This document shows positions 34,053-46,899 of a DNA stretch of 64,000 nucleotides, piece after piece (positions within the stretch are counted from its first letter, which is position 1; every line of letters starts with the position of its first letter). Source of the DNA: Datisca glomerata (lineage: Eukaryota; Streptophyta; Magnoliopsida; Cucurbitales; Datiscaceae); the NCBI GenBank assembly GCA_003255025.1, contig QANY01008042.1, positions 372,001 to 436,000 on the forward strand. Reading direction: 5' to 3'. A model generated the notes under the pieces. That model ran no database searches, was not told the DNA's origin, and saw nothing but the letters and a program-made list of their open reading frames with translations. The position numbers and the translations under genes are program-made.

Positions 34053-36208
34053 TAGTTGTCGAGGCGTGTGCGTGACGGAAGCGTGAAGGCTCGTGACCTT
34101 TTAAAAAAATACTTTTAATAAAAATCAAATCTTTTAATAAAACAAAACTTGCGCAACGCCACGATAATGAAATAAAAACGTCTATTGAAAACTCTTTTTC
34201 AATCAGTCAGGATCTATTATATATTTGTAAGTTAAATCTACAACATACAAGGTTAGGAATTATATACCTCTTGTAGTCTATATCAAGTGTCCTTGTAAAA
34301 TCTGATCGATCCTCTGTTCCCACGAAATCGCTCCAACAATCAGTAGACTCCGAGATCCACACGAAGATCCTCCAAGTCAATCCTCAACGCACTAGGACGT
34401 GTGTGGGTACGTAAAATATCACTAGACACTTTTTCTGTCTCTAGATATTGTCAACACATGTGATCTAGAGATTTACTGAGAATGACTTTAGTTAAACGAT
34501 TCTCTAAAAGAACGTGATGATTATTCTTTTAGAGATTTGACAAACGTTTAATCACAGAAGAAAATCTCTCTAACAACAATTGTATTCTCAATTCAACTCT
34601 TGATTGATGACCTGATCAACTAATTCTCTCCTCTTCTTTCAACAACTTGGGTCATTAGAATAATATATATATAATCTAGATAATGGTGTATCATATTTTT
34701 AAGGATAAATTGAAATAATATTTAATTATAAAATTACCAATTGCAGTGAGATCCACTACAGTGTGTTGTGAGCCAGCACAGTACCACGTGACATCACAGT
34801 AGTCCATGTCAATTTCTGATACTTTATCAGTGATTGACACGTGGTAGTTACTATAAATTAAATATTTATTTTAATTAAATAATTATCTAGACTTTAGTTA
34901 AGTCAAAATTAACATATCTGATTATCCTTATCAACTAACTTATCTATTATTTTACAAATAACAGATTTAATTTATTTAAATTATTATCTAATAATTAGAT
35001 AACTATCGAATTTCACAAATTAGATATTCTGTCTCACTTATTTATAATAATAAAATTTGATAATTATTTATATATAAAACTTCCAAAAATTATATTTAAA
35101 TATATAAATAATTTAATCAATTAATCAAACATAATTATCTCATAATTATGTACTTGCCCCAGAATATAAATTATTTTTACAAGTCAGTCATTTTCTCAAG
35201 TCCTGAAATATTCACACCCTAGATAGTGTAGTATAGAGGTGACATAGGGACCATGGAGTTTTTAATTAAATTATTAATTAAACTTTTTAATTAAATAATT
35301 TTATTTATTAATTCCATTATTACTCCAATATAAATATGGAATTACACTCTTAGATATTATAGAATGTATTTACAGAGTATTCCCATATAGTCCACTGACA
35401 TAATCATTTCATGTAGTACTGTCTCTAATTATTGGTTCATAAATTAGAATTGATCAAAATTACTGTTTTACCCTTCTAATTACCTCTTGATCCTTAAGTA
35501 CCATTAATCAACTAGTAAATGGCTAATTTATAATCTTATTATAAATCTGAGCTTAATAACCATTCAGTTCTAGAATTAACACTTAAGATAACAAATATAC
35601 AATCCGTTAGGAAATCTTAGATTCCAAATCTTGTAAGATCATGTCTCCGGCCATCCACATCACTGAATCTCTAAAACAAAAGTCACTAGTATGATTAACA
35701 AATAGACTTTAACGAGTGAATCAAAAGATCTAGTAAACATGTATAGGAGTTCATGACTACTCAGGATTCAGACTTATCTACATATGATCATAGAATTGTT
35801 GTGTATTAAATCCTTATGATAAATGGCACGTTAATAAATATATTAATTCACATCGGCTCTGTCATATATAATCTTATTATATCAAGTATATTCACTAAGA
35901 TATCTATCCAAATCAATGATCTGGATCTAGACTACACACATTCATAATGTTTAGTGAACCGTACTAGCAACCATTCATCAAAGATTTCATATTTTAATAT
36001 GTTGCTAACAATTTTATTTAATTTCTATGATCTTAATTCTCTTGTACTAATATAAAATCATAGTCTCATTAATGAATATGAAATTTTCAGATATTTATAT
36101 AAATTATTAAACAATAATTTAAAAGAACAATTATAAGAAAAATGTAATCCTCTTTAAATTTCATATCAAAATGTCAATACGCATGCTTTGAGTGCATAAC
36201 CCCCAACA
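34053..36208 (-). mobile_element. Copia 3' LTR, about 2.16 kb
   Basis: Minus strand starts TGTTGGGGGTTATGC at 36208, just after the polypurine tract. 34053-34800 aligns with 43258-44060, including 'cagtagactccgagatccac' and 'tctaaaagaa(c/t)gtgatgatt'. A 2-kb LTR is long for Copia but known in SIRE/Angela-type groups. Confidence 0.75.
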
Positions 36209-36220
36209 ATCTCCCACTTG
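36209..36220 (-). other. Copia polypurine tract
   Basis: Minus strand reads AAGTGGGAGAT directly before the LTR start. Confidence 0.75.
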
Positions 36221-36223
36221 CCC

Positions 36224-37230
36224 TAAAGTAAATGTGACAATGACTTAACAGGAAGTGTCTTTGTAAAAGGATCAGCCAGCTTCTTTTCCGATGCTATCTT
36301 CATAACAATCACATCTCATCGATGCACGATCTCTCTTACAATATGATATATCCTCTCTATGTTCTTCCCCCTTTTGTGACTCCTCAATTCCTTGGAATTT
36401 ACTACAGCCCCACTGTCATTGGAGTACATGATCAATGGTTTGTCCATATCTGGAACTACTTCCAGATCAGAATATAACTTTTTGAGCCATACCGCCTCTA
36501 TCACAACATCACAAGCCACTATATATTCGGCTTCCATAGTGGAGTCGCCAATGCTGGATTTCTTAATACTTATTCAGAAGCATTGTTTAATACTTATCCA
36601 GACTACAGCTCCTCCAGTTAGGGTGAATACTGATCTAGATGTCGACTTTCAACTATCTCTATCTGATTGAAAATCAGAATCAGTATATCCAGTTGGGTTC
36701 AGATCTCCACCTGAATAAACAAGCATATAGTTTCTCGTTCTCCTAAGATACTTGAGAATGTGCATTACTACAATCTAGTGTTCCAAACCTGGATTCGATT
36801 TATAACGACTAACAATTCTTACTGCATAATCGATGTTCGGTCTCGTACACAACATGGCATACATAAGACTTCCAACTATTGAAGCATAGGGAACCTTTCT
36901 CATATCCTCTTCCTCCTGATGTGTCTTAGGATATTGTTCCTTGGAGAGGACAATTTCATGTTTGGTCAGTTGTTGACCTTTCTTGAAATTCTCCATAGAG
37001 AATCTCTCCAGCACATTATCAATATAAGATGCCAGAGAAAGTGTCATGAACTTGTTCTTTCTATCTCTTAGGATTTGGATGCCTAGAACATAGCTCGCTT
37101 CTCTCAAATCATTCATTTAAAATTTCTCAGCTAACCACTTATTTTCCTTTGACAAAGTTTCTACATCATTCCCAATGAGTAGAATATCATTATCAACATA
37201 AAGAACTAAAAAATCATTATCTTATCTTTG
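36224..37230 (-). pseudogene. Copia RNase H and RT C-terminal part
   Basis: RNase H is at 36537-36316 (MEAEYIVACDVVIEAVWLKK, KHIERIYH-type end reads GKNIERIYHIVREIVHR). RT C-terminal is at 37116-36775 (MNDLREASYVLGIQILRDRK, LSLASYIDNVLERFSM, KVPYASIVGSLMYAMLCTRP). A YVDNDILLIGND box is at about 37190, YVDD changed to YVDN. Beyond it (about 37240-37350) the sequence jumps: a duplicated 'gccataagactttata' marks a deletion that removes the N-terminal half of RT. Confidence 0.85.
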
Positions 37231-37349
37231 GTGTATTTATAAACACGGGCTTTATCAACATTTTGCTCGAAGCCATAAGACTTTATAATCTCATCAAATG
37301 TAAACTTCCAAGCCATAAGACTTTATAGTCTCACAACCCTCTCACTATG

Positions 37350-38470
37350 ATGTTACACTGGGGTTTCCTTTCCAGGAACTGTGATTTCTATGGTTTGTCT
37401 TTTATCAATAGAAATTGAAGGTGGTTTGATTTCATCAATCGTTAATTCCTCTAGAACTACTTTAACACGAGGTTTGTAGTTATACATATATCCATGCTCA
37501 AGAAAGGTTGCATTTGTCGACATAAAAACCTTTTGATCATTGTGACTATAAAAGTACCCACCTCTAGTGTCTAGAGAATAGCCAACGAATATGCATACAT
37601 CAGACCTTAAGTCTAACTTTCTAGTCTTGGGTCTAAGAACGTGAGCTGGACATCCTCATAACTCTAAAGGCGCCTTGCTTACAGACTTAGATGGTACTAC
37701 ATTCAAAATGTAAGTTGTCGTGTGTAGTGCATATACCTAAAATGCAACTGACAATGATGAGTAGCTTAACATCGACCTAACCATATCCAATAAGGTTCGG
37801 TTTCTCCTCTCTGCAACACCATTTCGCTGTGGTGTTCCAGGTGCTGTGAGTTGGGATAGGATTCCACACTCTAGAAATACTCCTTGAATTCTAAATCCAA
37901 GTATTCACTACCTCGATCGGATCGAAGGATTTTCAATGATTTACCTAATTAGTTTTCAGCCTCAGCCTTGAAGTCTTTAAACTTTCCAAAAGTTTCAGAC
38001 TTTCGATGCATTAGGTAACTATAACCATATCTTGAGTAGTCGTCAATGAAAGTGACAAAATACTCATACGCACATCTAGCTTGTACATTGATCGATCTAC
38101 AGACATCATTAGTACTAACTCAAGTGGTTCTTTGGCTCTTTCGTCCTTTCTGTGAAAGGTCTCTTGGTCATTTTACCATCTAGACAGGATTCACAAACAG
38201 GAAGAGTTTCAACTTTTAGCTCTCTCAAAGCACCATACTTTGTTAACATGTTTAACCTATCTAGATTAATATGTCCCAACCTAAGATGCCATAAATATGT
38301 GTTATCATCGTGAGAAACTCTTTGTCATTTGTTATTTTTAGGTTTTGCTACTTTAAATATTTCATAATTATTTAACGCGTTCAGTCGGTTTAAGCATATA
38401 TAGTTCATTTATAATTTTAGCATGACAGATATCGAATCCATTCTTAAAAATGATAAACCTTTTATTAATG
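37350..38470 (-). pseudogene. Copia integrase remains
   Basis: Broken frames. NGVAERRNRTLLDMVRSML (37800-37740) then AF, stop, and TTTYILNVVPSKSVSKAP (about 37690) are the conserved integrase stretch. Further traces lie between 37900 and 38330 (core region, with the 'cctgcctg' knuckle area unreadable). Confidence 0.75.
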
Positions 38471-38487
38471 AAAGAAACTTCGAATAA

Positions 38488-38720
38488 TTATTCTTGCAAA
38501 AATGAAAGAGGAATCAAATTCCTCAAAAAACCAGGAATATAATAAACATCGTTCAAAACTAAGTAATTATATCCAAAACGCAAACAGACTGTCCCTAATA
38601 CTTTAGCTGACACGAGCGCACCACTGTCAACTCTCAAAATGACCTCGCCATCAGCCAACTCCCTTGAAGAAGTCAAGCATCTGCAAAGAAGAACATACAT
38701 GATTATCTAGGATGACAAAT
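38488..38720 (-). pseudogene. Copia protease/pre-integrase region
   Basis: SSRELADGEVILRVDSGALV and YLVLNDVYYIPGFLRNLI match the stretch after the protease in Copia polyproteins (usual form LVLNDVLYVPGFSRNLIS). Frame is open for 70 codons. Confidence 0.75.
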
Positions 38721-38734
38721 CATATTCCACTAAA

Positions 38735-41240
38735 CAAGATTCAAGTACAAGTAAATCATATTTACCTTTCTTTTTCATCTCAGAGAGATACTTGTTATAG
38801 TTTCTCTTCCAATGACCTTCAACCCCACAGTGGAAATACTTTCATTTGATCTTACTGTCTTTCTTATTCTTCTTGGCTTTCGGTGATGTCTTGGTTTTCT
38901 TCACTCTTTTGTTCTTATTCTTGTCCTTACCACTAATCTTCTTCATTTTCTTGTTCTTAACAATATTGGAAGAAGGCTTTTGCTCGACAATATTTTCCTC
39001 GCCCTCTTTGTTCATTCTAAAGTTGAGTGACTCAAAAGTTTGTAGTTCATTCAACAATTAGGTCATGTTGAATTGCAACTTGTTCATGACATAGTTGGTC
39101 GTGAACGCAGAAAAAGTTGGTGTAAGTCACTCTAGTATGATGCTAACTTGAGTCTCCTCATCAATGGTCGCCTCATGTACTTCTCCTAGTGCATTATGTT
39201 GATCATGTTCTTGAACAGAAGTACCCTTCCTCATCTTAATTGTCATATAGCTCCTAGTGGCCTCATGGCGACTTTGATCGGACTGCTGTCCAAACATTGC
39301 CTGTAAAGATTCCATAATTTCATAGGCAATTTCCATGCTTTCATGCTTGATTCTCAGAACATCATTCATGCTCACAAGCATGTAGAACTTCGCCTTGTTG
39401 TTTGATATGATCAAAGCATCATATTTGTCCATAACATTCTTATGGGCATTAGTAGCGACCTCAGGACATTGCTCAATAATAACAAACTTATGGTTCACAC
39501 AAATCAGCATTAAGTTCATATTTGATTTTCAACGTACAAAATTATCACCATTCAATTTCTCAAAAGTGAGTAAAATAGTAACACGGTTGCCTATGGTAGA
39601 TGTAATATTGATAACTGAAATTTAAAACATAAATGATTTGATATAATTGATAAATATCTAGAATTCAAGTACAAGTAAATCATATTTACATTTCTTTTTC
39701 ATCTTAGAGAGATACCTGTTACAGTTTCTCTTCCAATGACATTCAACCCCACAGTGGAAACACTTTCCTTTGAGTTTGCTGTCTTTCTTGTTCTTCTTGG
39801 TTTTCGATGATCTCTTTATTTTCTTCACTCTTTTGTTCTTACTCTTGTCCTTACCATTGCTCTTCTTCATTTTCTTGTTCTTAACAATATTGGAAGAAGG
39901 CTTTTGCTCGACAACATTTACCTCGCCCTCTTTGTTCATTCTAAGGTTGAGCCACTCAAAAGTTTATAGTCATTCAACAATTGGGTCATGTTGAATTACA
40001 ACTTGTTCATAACACAGTTGATCGTGAACGCAGAAAAAGCTAGTATGATGCTAACTTGAGTCTGTTCATCAATGGTCGCCCCATGTACTTTTTCCTCTTG
40101 CATTATATTGATCATGTTCTTGGACAGAAGTACCCTTCCTCATCTTAGTTTTCATATAGCTCCTAGTGGCCTCATGACGACTTTGATCGGACTGCTGCCT
40201 AAACATTGCCTGTAAAGATTCCATAATCTCATAGGCAATCTTCATGCTTTCATGCTTGGTTCTCAGAACATCATTCATGCTCACAAGCATGTAGGACTTC
40301 ACCTTGTTGTTTGATGTGATCAAAGCATCCTATTTGTCCATAACATTCTTAGGGGCATTAGTAGCGGACTCCTCAGGACATTGCTGAGTAAGAACAAGCT
40401 TATGATTCACACAAATCAGCATTAAGTTCATATTTGATTTTCAACGTACAAAATTATCATTGCTCTTCTTCATTTTTTGTTCTTACTCTTGTCCTTACCA
40501 TTGCTCTTCTTCATTTTTTTGTTCTTAACAATATTGGAAGAAGGCTTTTGCTCGACAACATTTGCCACGCCCTCTTTGTTCATTCTAAGGTTGAGTCACT
40601 CAAAAGTTTGTAGTTCATTCAACAATTGGGTCATGATGAATTGTAACTTGTTCATAACATAGTTGGTCGTGAACGCAGAAAAAGTGGTGTGAGCGACTCT
40701 AGTATGATGCTAACTTGAGTCTGCACATAAATGGTCGCCCCATGTACTTCTGCCTCGTGCATTATGTTGATCATGTTCTTGAACAGAGGTACTCTTCCTC
40801 ATCTTAGTTGTCATATAGCTCCTAGTGGCTTCATGACGACTTTGATCGGACTGCTGCCCAAACATTGCCTGTAAAGATTCCATAATCTCATAGGCAATCT
40901 TCATGCTTTCATGTTTGGTTCTCAGAAGATCATTCATGCTCACAAGTATGTAACACTTCGCCTTATTGTTTGATATGATCAAAGCATCATATTTTTTCAT
41001 AACATTCTTAGGGGCATTAGTAGCGGGCTTCTCAGGACATTGTTCAGTAAGAACAAACTTATGGTTCGCACAAATCAGCATTAAGTTCATATTTGATTTT
41101 CAACGTACAAAATTATCACCATTCAATTTCTCAAAAGCGAGTAAAGTAGTAACACAGTTGCCCATGGTAGACGTAATATTGATAAGTGAAATTTAAAACA
41201 TAAATGATTTGATATAATTGATAAATATCTAGAATTCAAA
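38735..41240 (-). pseudogene. Copia gag, three tandem partial copies
   Basis: Three copies of a ~800-900-base gag segment follow each other (38735-39663, 39664-40457, 40458-41240). Each contains YDALIISNNKAKFYMLVSMN, YEIMESLQAMFGQQSDQSRH, RSYMTxKMRKGTSVQEHDQ, and the Lys-rich linker KPSSNIVKNKKMKK. Copy 2 also keeps the zinc knuckle CFHCGVECHWKRNC (CX2CX4HX4C). The likely gag start is ATG at about 41178, followed after about 20 codons by a TGA where the family has Trp; the same TGA is present in the other copies. Copy 1 has ATA at the start codon. Confidence 0.85.
38735..41240. repeat. Tandem triplication of ~800-bp gag unit
   Basis: Boundaries: 'attcaagtacaagtaaatcatattta' at 38736 and 39662; 'catatttgattttcaacgta' near 39520, 40430 and 41090; the block 'gatttgatataattgataaatatctagaattcaa' closes copies 1 and 3 (39630, 41205) and is missing from copy 2, which instead jumps into a repeated 'ttgctcttcttcatttttt' at 40457. 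Confidence 0.9.
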
Positions 41241-43240
41241 AGGTAAACGTATAAAAATGAATATTTACTGCCATTTAGGCCAAGGGCTCAATTCAGGGAC
41301 TTTGCATGAATGCAATCATAATAAAAATATAAATTTAGCATTTACTAATCGCGATAGAACAAAACAACCCAACGATTAATGTGCCGCCTTAGGGTCAGTC
41401 AGATTAACCTCAGACTGCCTATGAGACATTCTCATCCTTATTAATTAAAACTTAAAATATCTCATATTTTTTATTTTAACAATAAGGTATCCCTTATTCA
41501 GTCAAGTTACAACTATCCACATGAAAACTTAATTGTGACTTTGTGAGTGTAACCCATCATTTCATATTTCATTACTTCATTTAGAATATGCCGCCTTAGG
41601 ATTGGTCAAAATTAAACTACATCACTTCCTCTTATGTTTTTGAAAAGTCCAACATTGGTATTGGTACGGCTCGAAACTTTCTTTAGGGGGATGAAAACAA
41701 AGCCATCTCGAGGCCCACTACACCTCACGGTGTTATATTAATGATGGAGGTCATAGGTTACATTGACATGTCAACCTTCTCCCACTCACTATTTTACGAT
41801 AATGCGTTTTTATTTTAACTAATCAATTAATTCTAAATTAATTACTAGTTAAAATAATAACCCTATAATATTTAATTATCGGTTAATCCAATCTTATTGG
41901 TCTAAGTTTATTTAACTTTCTGAAGCGCCTAAGTCATATTTAGATAAACTTATATTAACTAATTAATTGTATGCATCAAACTTTAATAAAACTCTTTTAC
42001 TAAAGTCGGTTAACTTAAATATTACTATAGTTTTTAGTGTGGTGTGATTACCAAGTTTTAACTAGTTAAAACCTAGCAGTTTACATGCAATTGATTTCAT
42101 AAAGTAATATATATAAACATATTAGGACAATCCTAATAAATAATGTTTCTACAGATGAGATGTAAGATTAAATAAAACTGTGTGAAATTTTCATGTATGG
42201 CATGTGATCGAATAACGCATGGACATGTTATCAAACATAACAACTAAAAAATTATTTAACAATTAAATAAAATAATAATGGACCGAGTAACTATTAGGTA
42301 TTTCTAAATTACAACCCTTGAAATAAAAAAATAAAATTACAAAACGCAATTCAAGAATACATATTTTACAAATATTACATTCTCCTCCTAATGTCCATTT
42401 TCATAATCTTCAAGTTTTGAACAAAATACTTTTTAATTAAAAGAACTATTTTTCTTAATTAAAATAATTTCTATAATTATCTATTTTAATATAGTTGACT
42501 TTGACTTAGTCAAATAAATACTTTATTTTATTTGATCAAACTTGGGTCAAACCCAATCAACCTATTAATTTTTAATTTTCATAAAATAAAAAATTATTAA
42601 TTAATTTCAAAAATTTTAAATTTTAAATGGATAATTAAAAGAGTTTGGATTTTAATGAAATACTTAGGTGATAGAGTTTTTTGCATGGTTTGTTGGAAAC
42701 TTTCCTAAAATGTGACAACAGTTGTCACCGACGATAGGACTTTCCGATCACCTCCCATCACCATTGCTGCCCGTCTCACCGTCGATAGTCGCACGCCGTG
42801 CCGCGAAGCTACTGTTCATCGTCAGTACAGCCCCGTCAGCACTGTTCACCTTGCCGGAACAGTAAATTTTTGGCGCGAACATTATTTTCGTAGACGAACA
42901 GTGTTTTCGTAGATGAACAGTGTTTTCGTAGATGAACAGTGTTTTCGTGTGAACAGTAAAAATTTTACCATTCATCTCGTGTGTTCTTTGTCTTCTCGTG
43001 TTCGAAATAGTTACAATAATATTCAAAATAAAATTATAAAAATTTCTACGCTCCAATTCGGCTTACACAGGATCTAGGAAAAATTGAAACAAAGCCTAAG
43101 CCAATAATCACCATACAATTAACGATACATTATTTTTCATACATTAAAATAATATAACCATCAATCATCATACATATCTCATATTATATGACTAATGCAA
43201 AAAAACTCACACAAATTTAACATATAAATATATAAAGGCC
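41241..43240 (-). other. Copia untranslated leader
   Basis: Matches 1-1256 with several indels. Non-coding. Contains a three-copy 19-base tandem repeat ('gtagatgaacagtgttttc') at 42890-42950. Confidence 0.7.
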
Positions 43241-43252
43241 GCTCTGATACCA
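43241..43252 (-). other. Primer-binding site, initiator tRNA-Met
   Basis: Minus strand TGGTATCAGAGC, a perfect match to the Copia/Met-tRNA primer site, next to the LTR start at 43258. Confidence 0.9.
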
Positions 43253-43257
43253 CCAGA

Positions 43258-44060
43258 TGATCGTCGCGGCGCGTGCGCGGCGGAAGCATGAAGACGTGTG
43301 CCCTTTTAAAAAATTAAACTTTTAATAAAAATCGAATCTTTTAATAAAACAAAACTTGTGCAACACCACGATAACCTTATAAAAACTTTTATTGAAAATG
43401 TTTTTCAATCAGTCAGGATCCATTATATATTTATAAGTTAAATCAACAACATACAATGTTAGGAATCATATATCTCTTGTAGTTTATATCAAGTGTCCTT
43501 GTAAAAACCGATCGATCCTTCGTTCCCACATAATCATTTCAACGATCAGTAGACTCCGAGATCCACACCAAGATCTTCAAGTCAATCCTCAACGTACTAG
43601 GACGTGTGTGGACACATAGAATATTACAAGACACTTATGTCTCTAGATATTCTTAACACATGAGATCTAGAGATTTACTTAGAATGATTTTAGTGAGACG
43701 ATTCTCTAAAAGAATGTGATGATTATTCTTTTAGAGATTTGATTAACGTTTAATCACAGAAGAAAAACTCTCTGATACCAATCGTGTTCTCAATTCAACT
43801 CTTGATTAACGAACTGATGACATGATCAACTGATTATCTCCTTTTCTCTCAGCAACTTAGGCCATTAGAATAATATATGTATATATTCTAGATAACGGTA
43901 TATCATATTTTTAGGGATAAACTGAAATAATATTGAATTATAAAAGTTACCAATAGTAGTGGGACCCATTACAATTGTGCACAACTGCAGTGCCACACGG
44001 TACTGTAGTGTGCTGTGAGCCAGCACAGTGCCTCACGATGCTGCGAGCCAGCACAGTGCT
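43258..44060 (-). mobile_element. Copia 5' LTR, truncated
   Basis: Aligns with 34053-34800. Beyond 'gccagcacagtgctt' (44060) the match to the 3' LTR ends, so about 1.4 kb of this LTR is missing and CACTA sequence resumes. Confidence 0.8.
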
Positions 44061-44918
44061 TCATTTATAGTCTTTGGCAGAAATGAACCAAAAGCATCAT
44101 TTCTCTTTTTTAGATAACATGGCTAAGTATATATACTTTAGAAATAATATAGATGTGTGTTTAAGCCTCTTACCCAAATGGATTATTTAAGAGCACAACC
44201 AACAAATATTATCAGACAGAAACACAAGTTTATTATCAAGCGGAGTTGAAAACCAAAAATAAACATAACCCAACAAACTATGATAGGGACCGAATGCATG
44301 TCAATGATTGAATCATGTTTAAGGCTGCTTGTTGGAGCAAAGATATAGAGAGAAAATATTTTGTAAAAAATCTAGGGGAAGAGGGGAAAATATTAAGACT
44401 AGATAGATCATATCTTTAACTCTTTTTGCTCAACAAATTCTTCTGTTTTTTGCCAAACCCATGTCTAAACTTGGATCAGCTTTGGAGCTTTGGCTTAATC
44501 TTCTCTCATTTAATGGTTAAATATGCATGTTGCACATAGAGAGAGGGAGATCTTGTGGGTTTGGGTGAGAATCGAGTATGTAAGTATGTAACTGTAGATC
44601 GTGGAGGAGCTCGCGGTGGGGGAGCTTGCGGTGGAGAAGCTTACGGCAGAAAGTCACGGTGGATGAGCGCTGAGGGTTAGCGCCGCCTATTGCACAAAGA
44701 GAGAAAGGGGGAGATCGCGCGGGTTTGGGCGAAAGGAAAAATTAGGGGTTTAAAGGTTATTTAGTGGCGGTTTTAAAATCACCGCAAAATGTTTTAAAAT
44801 CGTCGTGAAAATTAAAACATTTGGCGGCGTTTTTAAAACCCGCCACCAAAAGTTTTACCGGTTTTTATTAACCGGTGGTTGGCATAACCGCCGCCGTAAA
44901 ACCCTCAGAGAAAACTAT
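44061..44918 (-). other. CACTA 5' subterminal region
   Basis: Non-coding; GC-rich patch at 44600-44730 with 'gagagaaaggg(g)gagatcg(t)' word repeated (44535 and 44697). Ends in AAAACCGCC-type subterminal motifs. Confidence 0.65.
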
Positions 44919-44931
44919 TTTTCTTGTAGTG
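44919..44931. repeat. CACTA right terminal inverted repeat
   Basis: TTTTTCTTGTAGTG-type end, inverse of the left terminus. Confidence 0.9.
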
Positions 44932-45730
44932 CATGAACAAATACATAGTCTTTGTTCTTAAAAAGTTTTTGAGTAAAAAACTTAATTTGAACTTGTTGAT
45001 CAAACTTAGTGCAATAAAGTTTGTTTAATAACTATGTTTATCCATACATCTCCTTCATTGCATTGGTTACTTTATATATTTAATCATATTAATATGTTTA
45101 CATGTGGCACAATATAGAGTTGTGTACAGTGACCCTCGGAGAAAACTTTATATATACTGATCAAAGCATACGTGCTTTGCACATTTCAACCAATTTAAAA
45201 TACACATGTGATTCAAAATTGATATTAACATTGAAATACATATATCATCTTTAAAATTTATTCTAAATCTAAACTAAAAATAAAATAGTAATAATAATAG
45301 TTTGTTTATAATATTAAAATTATACTGTTATTTGAATAGTATATAAACTAATTTAATTTCATTAATTTATCATATTTTAAAGAAATGATTATACCATATT
45401 AAGAGATAATTTCTCGTACTCAAAATTTATTTATATGAATTTATTACTTCTAATAACATAAATATTACAGAATATTTGATTTATAAATTTTTAATGAGTA
45501 AATTATTATTGACTTAAAATTAAATATTCTTTGCATAAAATATCTTGAAATCAATATCTATAGATATTCAAGTCACTAATTACATAAGATAATCAAAATA
45601 TTTCATTTTACTAATTATAAACCACAACAAAAAAATATGACATTTTACAAAGTTAAAATATAAAAGTTACATTCTACTCTGATTAAAAACACAAAACAGA
45701 CTTTTGTGAATCATATAAAAAAATCATGTT
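44932..45730. other. AT-rich, no supported gene
   Basis: Contains 'tatatatactgatcaaagca tacgtgctttgcac' at 45149-45182, resembling the 3' hairpin region of plant Helitrons read in reverse, but the CTRR end is not intact. Confidence 0.4.
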
Positions 45731-45779
45731 AAAATATGAAAGATTAAGCGGGATCAAAATTTAAGGGAGCGGGACTTAG

Positions 45780-46340
45780 AAAATAAAATGCGGGAGAGAA
45801 ATATTTCACTGAAGACACTTGATTACCATTTCATTCTTCTCTAGCCTTCTTTGGATTTCCTCTTCTCTGGCCATCTTTGAATTCCATCTTCTTTGGATTT
45901 CGTCTTCTCTGGTCTTCTCTCGATTTCTTCATTCCATCTTCTCTGGATCTTCTCTGATTCTCGATTTCTTCTTTGGGTCTCTCTTCATTCCGTCTCTTTT
46001 GATTTTTTCTCTGGGTCTCTCTCTATTTTATCTCGCTCCATTTTGTCTCTGGTCTCCCTCTCTCGATTTCTTCTCTGGTCCCTTTGCCATTTCCCACGAC
46101 TGTTCAACCTCAAGAAACAACTAGCTAGGGCTTGACCTTGGCGATTACCCTCTTCTCATTCTTCGTTCTCTCTTTTGTAGATCCTCCCTCTCAAAATCCA
46201 AACCAACAACCTAGCTAGGGCTTGACGTTCGTCGAAGAAGAGAGAGTGCAAAGCATGTCCGTTAGCTTCTCTCTCTCAATTAGCTTTTATCTTTCTCTAT
46301 TCAAGAACAAAGAATGAGTAAGGGTTAGCTTCTATCTCTC
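45780..46340 (+). other. CT-rich 5'UTR-like stretch
   Basis: 'ttctctggatttcttctctgg' motifs repeat many times (45835-46090), giving Ser/Phe/Leu-rich chance ORFs. Then two copies of 'ctagctagggcttgac' at 46120 and 46210. It could be the transcribed leader of the fragment gene that follows. Confidence 0.4.
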
Positions 46341-46756
46341 TCTCTTCTGATTCTTTGGTTTTCTATAAGATGAATTGGGCATTAACGTTGGTGGATTTGG
46401 GGTGTCTCAGAGATCATTTGTGCAAATTAAGTTTGAATGGACTGTACTTGTAGTAATTTGAGAAGCTCAATGCTTCTCCTTCCATGGATACCCTCTTCAC
46501 GGCTCCCTCACTTGGTTAAGCATATTAGTAATACCCTCATTTCTTCTCCTATGTTTCTTTTGACTGTTACTATATTCGGTGTTTATATATGCGTTCCAAG
46601 TTCCAAGTTGCCTAAAGCATAGAACATTGATTTCTTGAAATTTGTTTGCCCTAGACTATAGTTTTACTTTATTTACAGGTTCATTTTCCTTAATGTTAGA
46701 TAAAAATGAGGAAATATTGCATTTACTTTATAAGATGGTTTTATATCTTGCTGTGA

Positions 46757-46815
46757 CTTGTGCTTCACGTGACTATGCTTTGGTTGAATATGAAACTGAC
46801 AGGGAGATGCGTCAT
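46757..46815 (+). pseudogene. U11/U12-35K-like RRM exon fragment
   Basis: SRDYALVEYETDREMRH, then a GTGAGT donor at 46816. This closely resembles the RNP1 region of plant U11/U12 snRNP 35-kDa protein (form SRGYAFVEYETEREMR). Only this one exon stretch is present. The assignment rests on a short match, so a different RRM protein is possible. It lies next to a fragment of an unrelated gene, which suggests transposon capture or shuffling. Confidence 0.5.
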
Positions 46816-46899
46816 GTGAGTTTGTTATTAGCCTCATATTTTGGATTCTGTTCTGTGAACATTATATCTGTATATGAGAATCTTTTTCCTGAAAGGCTT

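Larger units (their letters stand above)
34053..44060 (-). mobile_element. Ty1/Copia element nested in CACTA
   Basis: Minus-strand element: a 3' LTR (34053-36208), polypurine tract, RNase H, RT, integrase and protease remains (36209-38700), a triplicated gag segment (38735-41240), a long leader (41260-43240), a perfect primer-binding site, then a 5' LTR cut short after about 800 bases. Same family as 1-1605. The internal deletion in RT, stops in gag and the truncated LTR make it immobile. Confidence 0.8.
31004..44931 (-). mobile_element. CACTA (En/Spm-type) transposon, interrupted by Copia
   Basis: Left end CACTACAAGAAAAACGG at 31004; right end CTATTTTTCTTGTAGTG at 44931, an inverted copy. 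Inside both ends are copies of the subterminal motif with GGCGGTTTT/AAAACCGCC words (31019-31145 and 44765-44905), typical of CACTA. The 3-base flanks are TAT and CAT, matching at two of three positions. Coding remains are on the minus strand (31600-33660). The main TnpD-type transposase core was not seen. The middle, about 34053-44060, is a Copia insertion. Confidence 0.85.

Noticed and set aside
38846..40662. Leu/Phe-rich plus-strand ORFs
   Set aside because: Antisense of the Lys-rich gag linker of Copia.
45149..45182. Helitron 3' hairpin end
   Set aside because: GTGCAAAGCAC hairpin-like on the minus strand, but the CTRR terminus is absent; kept only as a hint.
45819..46135. Ser/Phe/Leu-rich ORFs
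   Set aside because: They come from repeated TTCTCTGGATTTC words in a CT-rich leader-like stretch.
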